Source of the DNA: Pelecanus crispus
Lineage: Eukaryota > Chordata > Aves > Pelecaniformes > Pelecanidae
DNA: 64,000 bases
Direction: 5' to 3'
Assembly (NCBI RefSeq): GCF_030463565.1
Contig: NC_134646.1
Coordinates: 14,226,001-14,290,000 of the forward strand
Below, piece after piece: positions 32,444 to 43,930 of this stretch; within the stretch, counting starts at the first letter, position 1, and every line of letters begins with the position of its first letter. The translations under genes and the position numbers were made by a program. The notes under the pieces are model-generated. The model was not told the DNA's origin and did not search any database. It saw only the letters and a program-made list of their open reading frames with translations.

Positions 32444-35400
32444 ACCCCCCCGCCGGCAGCAGCGGGGCGGCCGTGCGACGGCGGGGAGCCTTCACGGGGG
32501 GGCTGCAGCGGTACCCAGGGCTTAATAACGCCTTAAAACCTGCCCCGCCGCGGGTGGGTGCCGCTGAGCCTCCCGGCAACCCCGGGCTCTGCCCCCTGCG
32601 TGAGCTGCCCCTGCGACAGAGCAAGGGGCGACCGAGCCGCACTGCGGGGGAGCCCGCAGCAGGGCCTGTGCCCTGGGCCCCGCTCCCGGCCTGTGCTCAG
32701 CCTGCGTGGGCGACCCGCAGCCCCGGAGCCCGCACCCCTCGCCGCGGGGCTGGCTCCAGGCCGGCGGGCAGCCTGCCATCGCTCCCGCACCCAGCTCTGC
32801 ACCCGCAGAGACCAGTAACGCTGCAGTGAGCTCAGGCTGGCTTCCCCTAAGACAAAAAAAGGTGGAAGAGTTGCTCCGCAGGGCAGGACCACCTTTCATC
32901 AACTATTGGGAAAGCCGCTCGCGCATGCCGGCGTGTGGTGGTACCGGCGCTCTTCACCTCTGCTGCCCCAAATAAGCCGGAGTAACGGCCTTAGCATTTG
33001 CTCATTAGAGCCTCTTTAATTGTTTTAGAGAGATGGGTACTCATTCAAAACCACTAAGCTGGTGGAAAGGACCTATATCACTTTAGCATCCCTTGTGCAA
33101 AAATCATGCCAGGGTGAGGTTTAGATTCATCTGCTCCATTGACGGTTTGAGTTAGGGCAATGACTGTGTGATTGGGAACGTATAGAAAAGTAATCTTACG
33201 ACACCCACCCCAACCCTGTCAATGAAAGGGTTAAAATCAATGCTGGAGTGTAGCTTGGGAAATTAGGATCAGCCTTTCTGCGTGAAGGTCAGGTTTTCAA
33301 GGACCCTTCTGAGGAAGTAACAAGAAAATACAGTTTGTCCACACCTCTGTTTTGCACAGATAGTCCCTGAAGGGCTCTCTGCTGAGAGGCAGCTCTCCGG
33401 TATTTAGGTTCTTTCTCTTCCCACTTCTTCCCCAGTCCCGCCTCACGCTGCACTTTCCAACCCGGTCGAGCGTCGTCCCTGTGGCACGGTGAGGGCGAGG
33501 GCTGCGGCAGGCGCTGGGGCTTCCCCGAGCCGGGGTCAGGGATCCGCACCCGCCAAGGATCCCCCAGCTGCTCTTGCACCCAGCCCTTTCACCCGGCCCT
33601 GAGGGTGAGCTCCCGCTTTCTTTGCCTGGGGGGGACACAGACACGAGCTGTCTCCAGCAGAGCTGACGGTAAAGGCTTTTTCCTGCCACCCCCTGGCCCT
33701 CCCCCTACTTCTGATGAAGTCATCAAGCTACAGATTGCATAACTGATGCACAGGACTATCTTGTGTTATACTGGGAGACGGGCCAACTGCTTCCATTTAT
33801 AGACAAAAGCAATGCCACGCTGCCAAATAATGGAGCCTTTGCTGCAGCCACTACAAGGAAAAAGAAAAGGGGGTGAAAAAACCTGGGAGCCAAAGGACAC
33901 GCTGTGACGTGACATCAGTCGGAGCTTCCTCCGCCGAGCCTCAGCGCACAGCTGCCTTCGGGGCTGCAGCCCAAGTCCTCACTGCATCACCTTCAAAGCA
34001 ATCTTACTACAGAACTACTGTCCTGGCTCTTACACACACACAGGTCCGGCTGTGGGACGTGTTCACCCCATGGTAATGCCGCAGAAGGCAGTCTACTCCG
34101 TATCGAACTACATTAGAAGTTAATTCCGGAGTTTAAAAAGGAAGATAGCTTTGAAAGGAGCCCCACCAGCTGACATGAGCCCTGTGCACTGCGCAGCAGC
34201 TGGAGGAAATACAAAGATTAGCATAAAGGTGTCACTTCCAGTCTTGTGTGTTTAGTCATTTCGAGGTACAAGAGTTTACCTACTCATAGTGAAAATTTGC
34301 TGTTTCCAGTTTTAATAACAGGTTTAAAGCCAGGCCTTCTTCACAAGCCAGAATACCACCCTCCCACCTGGAATATTTCTTCTCCTTTCCTTTTTTTTTT
34401 TGGCAAAAGCTCTTCCCAACCAATGATGAAAGGCCCTGCTGACATCACCGGGAGCAGCCCTGGGTTGTGTGTCCCGAAAACAGGAGCACAGCCCAGGGGA
34501 AAGGTCTTGGCGGGCAGGAAGATGTTCCCTAGCGCCTGGGAGCAGAGCTCTTATCCCAGAGCACCCCTGCAGCCGGCACTGCTGCTGTTCACCGCCGAGG
34601 GGTCGTACGGCCCTGCCCAGTCCGGGCAGCGGCGCGGGGCCACGTGGGCTTCTGGCCACGGGTGTGCACAGCCGCCCTCCTTCCACGTTCCCTCTGGAGG
34701 TCCGGCATGGAGGTGAAACCTGGAAGTGGGCTGGGGGGTACACGCATGTGGCTGAGAACTGGTGATGAAAGAAGCAATGCTGGGCTCTACACGGCTGCCT
34801 CTTACAAACCATGCCTGCTCCAGGCCCAGGTGCAGTCTCACCACAGGAGCCGAGCACCGAGTCAAGCAACTCGGGCTAGGTGCGGCACTTACACAGTTAC
34901 AGAGCTTCAAAACCAAACTCATCCAAGCTTCACTGACAACGCTCTTCGCTCCTGCGCTGCCTGCCAGCTCCCTCATCCTGCTACTGCACCCTGAGCCTTC
35001 CTGCCCCTAAACCTCCTGCTCCTCCTCCTCATTCCTCAGGCCATCCCTTTCTCCTTCCTACACCCTCTGCATTTTCCTTTCTCCACCAACCGGCACTGCT
35101 GCCTCTTCGCTCTCCAGACACCCTCATCAGCACCCTGGCTCACCAGCTCCTGGCTGCACATCACCTCCACGGCTGACAGCGCCGGTGCCTGGCGGCCCAT
35201 GCCCACAGCCTGACTCAGGCTGCCACCGCTCCGGAGGGATCCCCCCGGGGATCCGCAGCAGCAAGGGGACAACCCAGCTCCTTCCCCCGAGGCCCTGCGC
35301 TCACGTGCGTGCGGGCACGTGCATACAGGCGTGCCCTGTATGGGTGTAGGCACGCAGTCCCTGAAAAGAGTGACGAGATGTCCTGGAATGGGAAACACGT

Positions 35401-37635
35401 GCTGCATTCTCAGCCTGTCTCTCACCAGCTTGTTACCTCTGGGAAGATGGTACAGTGTGACCTGTGATCTTCACTCTGGCTATTTTCAACAACACCCAAA
35501 GCCACTGTGTGCTACTCGCGGGCTGCAAACAGCTCTCTCCTGATACTGGTAACTCGTGCAGAGTTACACGCGCTCCAGCCGGGAACAGGGAAGCTGCAGC
35601 TCCGCCACAAGGTCCTCACCGAGGGGCAGGCGAAGCCGAGAGGCCGGTTACGTGAGGGCGGGCGATGCCAAGGCCTCTGCCCCTGACTCGGCCGTGCCAC
35701 AGAGCAAGTTCAAACACCCGTGCTGGCCCCGGCTAAGCCTCCCAGGGACCCTGCCGGGACACCTCCTGTCTCTGCATCCTCAGCCACCCGCTTTTAAAGC
35801 GGCCCAGGGACAGAATTGAGTGCTCGGCTCCTGGGAGCAAAACCAGGTATTGAAAGAGCCAAGCTGCCGTTTGCGGAGCCAAAAAAGAGCCACAATTTCC
35901 AAATGGTCAGCATAACACATCTGGACAGGTTTTTACAGTTGCAGAGCACCCAGTAAGATCAACTTGTGTAGCAATCTGGCTGCTTAGTTAACGCCTACAT
36001 GGGAGTTGCCCTCTGTTGATAATCTGATCCTTAGTTAAGCAACAGGAGGGTAAATCCTGTGTCCTCCCAGTGTATTTCCAGGGATCTACTGGAGTGAGGG
36101 GATCCTCCACAGGAGTTCAGGGGTGATATGTATGCATTTACTTACAGTTATGCACATTAAACATAAGTGACTTTAAAAAGAGCACGATGGGTGGTGGAAA
36201 AGGTATTTTCCTCTTTGTCTCAAATCTTACATGCCTCTTCGTTATCATGCAGTGATTTATTTCTTCTGTATGTCATTCAATCTCCCAACTACAGCTAAAA
36301 GCAATCACACAATTTTCTTTCAGAACAAGCAGAATGACCACCAGCCGATGCTCCCAGGGCCGGGCAGCTGGGTGTGGGTAAGCGCAGGCAGGGACTGGCC
36401 AAGCCTACTCAGCGGCCCTGCCTGCACAACCCGATGATCAGAGCCCTCGGACATGGAGAGCTGGCTCTGCTCCTGCTGAAGGCCAGGGGGGCAGAGCAGG
36501 ACCCCAGGGAAAAGGGGGCTGTTCCAGGCAACTGCCGGCAGAAATCGACGGAGGATGGGTACTCCACATCTGGGAACAAAGCGTTTCCCAAAAAGCTGAG
36601 GGAAGCAGAGACTTGAAAGGAAGGTCTTAATGTGCGAAACGGTCAATCAGCCATGAGCTCGCTGTGCCGTTCTGTAGTATGTGAACTAATGCAATCCTTG
36701 AATATACAAAGAGCGGAAGAGCAAATAGAAGCCAGGAGGTGGCTTATCCTGCATACTGCTTTAGAAGAACGATACTAGAAAAACGTATACAATCAGACAT
36801 CTACATTTTAGAGTCAGAGCAGAAAAAGAAGACACACAAATGATTTGAGGCAGAAAGTGTCTGCCAGTGAGTGACTTAAAGAGCTCAATCCATTTAGCTT
36901 ACCACAAAGAAAACTGAGAGATGCTTTGACCGTAGCATATAAAAATACCTTCACGAGGGAAGAAATCCTTTAAAGAGTTCTTTTATCCAGTGAAGAAGGC
37001 AAAACCAGATACAAGGGCTAGAAGCTGAAGACAGATTCAAATCAGAAAGAAGAATCAGATTTTTACACTATTATTTCATTACCCATCAGAAATGGCAGAT
37101 CTCCACGTTTTGATGTCTTCAAGGATGGCAGCCTTTCTGGATAAACACAACTCAGCGGTGCGATTGAACGGCCTGCGATGTACGAGACAGAACAGCATTG
37201 TCTGCCCTTACCGCCACACGGCGCTCAGCTCCCGGCACCCGCAGAGGCACCCGGCCCTCCTGGCCAGGCGGGTGCTAGGCTGATGGGCACTACTCCTTTC
37301 TCCTGGGCTCTTGGGTACTGCCTGCATGTGCGTGTATATATGCTAAAAAAGGGGGTCTCCAACCTATTGCTGGGATCAAAAATATTACTCCATTTCCATA
37401 TACTATGTCACAGTAAAACATCATCTCTACCCAGTGTTTGCAGAGCAGCCTGCAAGCACGTTCCTCTATTCCCCCAGAAATATTTCTATTAAATTCCTTG
37501 TAATGTTGTTACTTATTGTGTCTGGCAGGGATCTTAATTCCTCTCTCTAAATCAGGCTGCCCAAAGCAAAGCCACCTTTCGCAGAATGGTACCATCTGAC
37601 AGACTAAGGGAATTACAAATCCATTCATTTCAGAC

Positions 37636-37653
37636 TTTTTTTTTTTTTTTTTT
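37636..37653 (+). repeat. Homopolymer T(18)
   Basis: An uninterrupted T run in the MAML3 intron. It could be the A-tail of an old minus-strand insertion, but no element is recognised beside it. Confidence 0.85.
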
Positions 37654-38730
37654 GCCTTGAAAGAGCCAGCGTACAGGACAAATGGACGGAATATGCCGGT
37701 TTACAACTCCGACTCCGGCAGCAGGCTCTGCAGAGCAGATTGCTTCACCTATTTCCCCTGTCATCCAGTCTCAGGGAGGGGCTACAAACCTCTCCTCTCT
37801 CCCCGGGCCCCCGGTTGCCATGGTCTTTCATATAGTATCTGAGCGAACAAGATCCCTCTGACGTTTGACACCAGACCTCTGCATGCAGCCAATTTGTTTT
37901 CCTTTCACCTCCCTTCGCCTGCATCTCTCCTCCCCGTGTTTTCGATACAGTTTATTCTTTCCACAGAGCAAACAGGATCTGTCAGACTAGTGCTTCCGTG
38001 TATTTTTGTTTGTTCATCAGACAGGCTCATTTTTTCCTTTCTGGTGACAAAGTAGATAACAAAGGGTTCTAAAACGAGCAACTGTTTCTCTAATGCCATT
38101 TAAGAGCTGAAGACCGTCAGAAGTCCGTCTCAAAGACTGTGAGGCAGAAGGGGTTGTCGTTTTACCGGGTGGCACCAGAAGCCCTGCCTCCCCGTGTACC
38201 CACTTCTGCTTCAGCACCGTGGTTTGACTCCACAAATCCCGAGCAGTGCTGGTGGGATTCAGAAATGCAACGTTTCAACAGAATGCTATTGAACTTCAAC
38301 CAGCGTAATTAAAACATGCTCATTTCTTCTTTTACAAATAACAACTCTGGTGTTTTCTCCCCTCCCCCAAGAAAGAAACCTTTGCAGGGGAAAAATCACT
38401 CCTGCTTTTCAGTTTTGTTTATCCTCGGTTTCACCAGCTAGTTCCAAGGTATGGAGCGTAATGATATAACGGTTGGGTTTGTGCACTGAGGAAGAACTGT
38501 TCATTTATCTCAAATTACTAGTTGCCTTGTAATTGCAATTTTTTATTGGTCGTATTATTTTTAGGAGAAAAAAATGGATCAGCCCAAATTAAACCCAAAA
38601 TAGCCTCTTTACATACATCTCTTAAAAAAAGGGAGAAACAAGTATACAAATATAAAAATATTTGTCAAGTGTAAAAGTAAGATGAGCTCTTTGTTTTTGC
38701 TTTAATGAGTTCCAAGTCCTGGCTCAAGTA

Positions 38731-38809
38731 AAGTCTTGGTAGTGCTAGGTTAATGGCTGGACTGGATGATCTCAAAGGTCTTTTCCAACCTAAATGATTC
38801 TGTGATTCT
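38731..38809 (+). mobile_element. CR1 LINE 3'-end fragment
   Basis: The 3' terminal CR1 sequence is recognisable: GGCTGGACTGGATGATCTCAA, then TTCCAACCTAAATGATTC and the ATTCTGTGATTCT tail. It is short, 5'-truncated and in plus orientation. Confidence 0.85.
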
Positions 38810-40781
38810 CTTGCAAGGCTACGGTTATCACCTCGTACCTGTTGGGTCACCTATGGGACGTGAACCTCGCGGACCCGGGCAAGTCCCCATGGCTAGGCCC
38901 ATACACGCTGCGTATGGCAGGGGCTAGTGACCGTGCTACCAGCTGGCCCGGAGGAGCCGAGTGCTGAGCAGGCACAGAGCCCTTGCGACTGCGGCAGGCC
39001 TGGAGGCAGCCGGGGCCGCTTCTGATGCTCCCACCCAGCCCCTGCAACGGGAATGAATCCGCCCGCTCTGCAATCTCACCCGCTCTTGAGCCGTTTGCAC
39101 CAGTGTTCATGCTCCAGTGAAACGGTATTTTACATAATTTTCTTGCAGGAGTGAACTAATGGGGTTAATCAAGCCATTAATTTGACCCGCAGAGGGAACG
39201 GCTGCACAGACAAGTTTCTGTGAGGCAAGCCCAGGTGTGGTTTTACAGCGTATCGGTTACTCAGAGGTTACTCCCACGTACGGCTCCCACCCCGGAGTGT
39301 GGAGCAGCCCTCCTTTCCCTCAAGAGCAGCCACCTGGCATTAGTGGCTCGGGGCATGAGGTCTGAGGGGGCTGCCGATGTGCCACAAAGCCAGCCCCTAA
39401 CCGGCCTCTTGGCACCGTCGCTGCAGCCGTGCTCTCCAACCCCTGCCCGCAGCCACGGCACTGATTTCCAAGCTCCTGAGCAGGGCTGGCGGCAGGGCGG
39501 GAAGGAGGGCAAGGATTTGAAGAAACACCAAGTGCCCAACCTTATATTTTATGCATATTATGAAGGCTGTAATTACTCCCCTCAAAGACTGCTGCGTGAA
39601 GCTGTGCCATCATGGCATTTCACAGCGTGCCCTACCACACTGAAAGCAAGCAGCAACCTTCGGGAAGCAAAAAGCAGGAGGAGAGAGTTGAAGAGCCAGC
39701 CCACACAATAGCTTTTCCACACCCTGTCCCTGCTGCCTTCTACCACAGGCATAGCTGAGGACCTTCAAAAGTACAAATCAGGCCACTCCAGAGGAGCTGT
39801 GACTGCCCTCTCGGTGCCAGCTTGGCCCTGTCTTGAGAAATTTCCCGGGGCTTCGGAAGCTGGTCTGGGAGCAAAGCGGAGCAAGAACTGAGCTCATGGG
39901 GGCAGCTGGACCCCGAAGCCGGTGCCTGTTAGAAATTCTCCTGCTAAAGGCTTTAGCTTTAATCAATGCCCAGTTCGAGTCCATCCTGGAGCAGGAGGGC
40001 GGAAAGCTAATGTGAAGTGTAAGGATAATCACAGCTAGAGAGCCCCCGGGAAGGGGGAGAGAAGAAAAATGGAAGATGAAAGCAGGCAAATGGTTTAAAC
40101 AAACAGTCGCACAGGGCCAATGAAAAGGGGGAACAGAGGGAAAATGACACAATAAAAATAAATGCTCTAAGAGAAAGAAAAGCTTCTAGCACATGCAGGG
40201 AAAAATGTGGGGCCTGGAAAAAGCAAAAGTATGAGGAAAAGATGCTCTAATGGAGCTCTCTAGCAGCAAACACTAACCCATTTCCAGGCAACCCCTTTCC
40301 TTCTAATGGCCCAAGCCTGTACCACATTATCACCTTGTACCCCATGGAGTTCGCCGGTTGTTGCGGTATTTCACAGAGCCTGGCTCTAGCTCAAGCCTGG
40401 CAGAAGCTGCCTGAAGTCTCCTGCGGACAACGGCAGAGGTTTTGTTTGTTTTTTTTTTTTACTCTAGGTGAAATTTTGTTAAATTTCCCCTTGGTTGTTT
40501 TGTTTGAGCATAAACAAAAAGTATTTTTCACACTTAAGGGCGTTTTTCAGATCCTTTTCTCTGTGCTGTGATAAATGAAATCCCTTTCATTTTTAGAAAT
40601 TCAAACTTGGCACTTGTGTAGCTCCTCAGCGAGCAGCATGTAATTTGCCAAGCCTGAAAGAATCCTGGCTGAGAAATAAACACAGTGGGCCATATGCTCT
40701 CCTTCCCATACGCAGAAGGCACCTTACCTCAAAAATTGGGAAGAGGCTGCAATTGCCCCATGTCATTGCTTCTGCCAAGGC

Positions 40782-40807
40782 AAAAAAAAAAAAAAAAAAA
40801 AAAAAAA
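40782..40807 (+). repeat. Homopolymer A(26)
   Basis: Twenty-six consecutive A residues in the MAML3 intron. No recognisable retroelement precedes it. Confidence 0.9.
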
Positions 40808-41539
40808 TCCAGAGAAAAATTTAGAGCAAAGGTTTGGGGCTCTCCACAAAGCAGCCCTCTCTCTGCATGCCTCCAGGGACCTCTCCTGCACTGTCACTGA
40901 CTGTGTCGCTGGCTTCTGGCCTGGCAGAAATGCGGTGAGGGGTCAGGGAGCGCGTATGCCACGTCTCTGGGGCTCACAGTAAAGCTGCATTATCTTTATC
41001 GGTATTTCCTGGCACAGCTTGCTTTGCAAGTGAACGATCTGCAGAGCACAACTGTTCCTTTAATACTGCTCTTTTCTAGCTCATTCACATCGTGCCCCCA
41101 TGGGAGGAAGATCAGACATCAGAAGGACTTGGGCGAAGTGAGGACTTCTTTCTGCTCCATGTCCGTAAGAAACACGGAGGGAGAGCGTGCCACATACATG
41201 CAGTACCTCAGTCTTCTGGTGGGCTTGGGCAGATGATGAGTGTGACTGATAAAAGCAGCAAAGCAGACACATTGGTGCTTATGAGGAATGGTCATCTGTA
41301 CAAATTCATGCATAAATTCCATGATCTTCCTCTGTCTGACACCAGCTTCAAAGAGTTGGAATAACTCCCTTGTCTTTGGTTACAGGCGCTTGTTTATGCA
41401 GCCTCTCTGCAGGTGGTATTTCAGTCTAAAATCGAGAGCCAAGTGCTTCCAAAAGGTAGCCGGCAAGACCAAGGGAAGTGGTCTTCCACTGCAGCTGTGC
41501 AGCAAAGCACGTTATCTTTGCTGTGGTTTCAAATAACTA

Positions 41540-42130
41540 GCTGCTGCTACGCGGAGGTGGCTGGGATGGCACACCAGGTCTGTGATTTCACGAGCTAGTT
41601 CTTTTAACATCCTTGAATCCAGGCTACCCAGATCACTTAGTTCCAGCACTTGGAACTCTTTTGGTTTTTCTTCCACCCTGGACATGGTCTTTGTGTTTCC
41701 ATTAGCCACCTGGCCTTTGTTTTGACATTCAGTCTTATTAGCCCCAGTGAAAACTGAGATGAGGTATTCTGATTTGGGCTATGCCTAGGTTGTCTTTAAC
41801 CTTGACATGCTCTTCATGGCATGGTTCCTCCCTTCTCTCTGAGGTCTCCTTTACTTATATGACTAAGGAAAACTCCACTATTGAATTAATTTCTTTTGCA
41901 AGGCCTAACTCAGCTCGGCTTTTGGCAGTACTGACTTCATCCCTAGACTTCCAGGTCTCTAAGGCATGGCTTCCTTTGCTGATCAAACCCGTATTTGCAC
42001 CTTCTGAGGCTTTCTGGATATCCTTGATGTCTTCTGAGACAACTACTTATCTCTTAAGCTTTAAACTTTTCTTTTTTAACTTCCTCCATACCATGAATGC
42101 TTTTTTGCCTCCTCCTATCCTTCCATCTTC
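41540..42130 (-). mobile_element. Decayed CR1-like LINE ORF2 fragment
   Basis: Read on the minus strand, the segment contains text like that just upstream of the CR1-family reverse transcriptase core. The phrase LDSRMLKELAREI sits where CR1-family polymerases have PRVLKELA-type sequence. Upstream of it is a stretch of the form 'AAAGACAACCTAGGCATAGC', then 'CTCAGTTTTC', as in vertebrate CR1 elements I recall. It is full of stops and frameshifts. Family assignment is tentative. Confidence 0.4.
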
Positions 42131-42134
42131 CTAG

Positions 42135-43930
42135 TGCACACTCGTGTTCACCAGCTTAACTAGCCCTCACAGCTGCAACCCCCGCTGCCTTCTCACAGCC
42201 TTTGACTCACTCCTCAAGCCCTGCCTTCTCCTGTCTTCGCTGGAGACAAGTCTTTGCACAGGATTGTGTTGATCTCTCCCATGAGAGACTTAAAGCAAGA
42301 CGTGATCTCCCCTCTCCCGCCGCGTGCTTTCCTTTGCGTCCTGCCCAGCTCTCCCCTCCTGGCCACAGAAGCGGTGGCCTCGTCAGTGGTCCCCAGCCCC
42401 TCTGCTTGCCCTGGCGACCTCACTGCATCCTGTCTTCTCATCTCTCTTGCCACCATCTGCCTTCTCCTCCTTTATATCTCGCTCTCCTCTCGCTCCTTCC
42501 CCTCGCAGCATAAGCATGCTTTATCTTTGTGCTTTTAAAAAAAAAAAAAAAAATCCAAACAACACTTGACTCCAAGTGACTGTCCAGCCCTCACCCTATC
42601 TCTCTTCTTACTGTCATCTCTAAGCTTATCGAGTGTGCTGCCTATGATTTATATGATTTAGACTGAATTTAGTCTCCATCTCCAACATAGATTCTTTTCC
42701 AAAGAGGTTTTCACTTCTCGCCTGTTGCAGAAACCAGTATCACAGAGTCTCTAATATCCTTTGTCTGGCTGCAGCTCTGCACTATTACGCCAGGCTTGCC
42801 TGCCACAGCCTGTCAGCTCCTTCCAGTGCCACTGACCACACTCCACTAGAAACCTAGTCCTCCTTTCCCAGTGCTTCCTACTTGACTCCAGCACCTTCAG
42901 TTGCTTGCTCAGTGTTACTCGGACTAGTTTGTCACTACCCACCCTCCCACCTGCCGCCATTCTGTGGGTCTGCGTCCTCGTCCCTCGTCTCCTTTCCCTC
43001 TCACTCGTATCTCTGAGCAAGCTCACTCTCCGTACACAGTCAAGGACTTTCTCTACACCAGCAACTCACAGAGCAACCTCTCTGTCCCTGGCCAATTCCC
43101 GTCTGTTCCGACTAAATTCATGCTCTGCCTCTGGGATCATCTTGTGGATATCTGTCAGCTCAAGCTCAAAGTAGGCTCCCATCCTACTCCCTAGGTCTCT
43201 CCTTTCTGTTTCTTCAGTCCCCGTGGACAACACCACCGCTTGCCTGTCACTCAGCCCGTAACCTGGTTGTCATTTTTGTCTCAACCCTCCCTGCAGAGTC
43301 CCACAGCCAGGCTCTCATTGCCTCGCACCCTGACGGTTGCAATCTTACCCTGCTTGCAGACAGCAAGAGCGCTGCTGCCCAGGTTGTTTTCTTTGCCTGT
43401 CATCTTGACTGTGTCACCTCTCTCTTTGCAACCCTCTCTTGGCTTCCCCTTCTTTTGGACTCCAGCCCCTTCCCTTGCTCTCAAATCCAGCTGCAGCATA
43501 TGCCACCTCACGCATCATCTCTCATTCACCGCCAAGACTTTCCATCACCCCATCACGACCCACTCTTTTCCACGTGTTACATTTTAGCTGGAAGCGCCTT
43601 CATGCTTTCCTCCCTGCTGGATTTAATTTTTGGGAGGAGATTCTCAAAATCATACAAATCTGACCCTGAACTCTGCCCCCAGTATAGTTACAGCTGCAGA
43701 AGTTTGTAGAAATTCCTGTCTCCATGATGTCCAGCAGTCTCTTCTGTTCCCTTGTACTCCCTGGTGTGTTTGTCGCCCTGTGTTATCTCTTATCTTACAC
43801 TTAGGTTGGAAGTATTGGGGGGGAAGGAAATTTATTTACATCCTGCATCTGCAGGGAGCCTAGCACAATGGGGCTCCTAAACTGTGACTATGATTCAGAG
43901 GTGCTACCCCATCATAGCACAAGCAGTTAC
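42135..43930 (+). mobile_element. Ancient L2-type LINE remnant (reverse transcriptase and 3' end)
   Basis: About 1.8 kb of pyrimidine-rich sequence on the plus strand matches the layout of L2-like LINEs of turtles, crocodilians and monotremes as I remember them. In order there are a VISKLIEC motif (42613-42636), a block giving SSWIS near 43135, the VDNTTACLSLS segment near 43220, a CHLD(C)-NSLF-like RLDYCNSLL equivalent near 43410, and the 3' phrase CCTAGCACAATGGGGCTCCT near 43860. Many stops, frameshifts and an A(17) run interrupt it. It is an inactive fossil. Confidence 0.75.
42537..42553 (+). repeat. Homopolymer A(17)
   Basis: An A run interrupting the L2 fossil, possibly the tail of a later tiny insertion or a slippage product. 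Confidence 0.8.

Larger units (their letters stand above)
32140..32830. promoter_or_regulatory. Intragenic CpG island, candidate internal MAML3 promoter
   Basis: About 700 bases are very GC-rich with densely packed CG dinucleotides and two GCGGCCGC (NotI) sites, in otherwise AT-leaning intron. It lies about 0.7-1.4 kb upstream of the 252-base MAML3 exon in the direction of MAML3 transcription, where an alternative first exon could start. No clear TATA or strong splice donor was found. The long Pro/Ala/Gly/Arg-rich frames inside follow from the base composition. An antisense or noncoding transcript is equally possible. Confidence 0.65.
31453..40780 (-). other. MAML3: MAML3 large upstream intron, proximal part
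   Basis: This is intronic DNA between the 252-base exon and upstream exons outside the window. It contains a strong CpG island (about 32.14-32.83 kb), a T(18) run (37636-37653) and a CR1 tail fragment at 38731-38809. GC-rich but unremarkable stretches at 34.4-35.8 kb and 38.8-39.5 kb produce overlapping chance frames up to 181 codons. No MAML3 exon is recognised here. Confidence 0.75.

Noticed and set aside
32091-32642. 183-codon minus-strand and 165-codon plus-strand frames in the CpG island
   Set aside because: These are overlapping Arg/Pro/Gly/Ala-rich frames on both strands, which is what GC-rich DNA with few stop codons gives. The minus frame ends by translating the CA repeat.
34324-34869. 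181-codon minus-strand frame
   Set aside because: It has no motif, overlaps equally long plus-strand frames, and no splice or promoter signal supports it.
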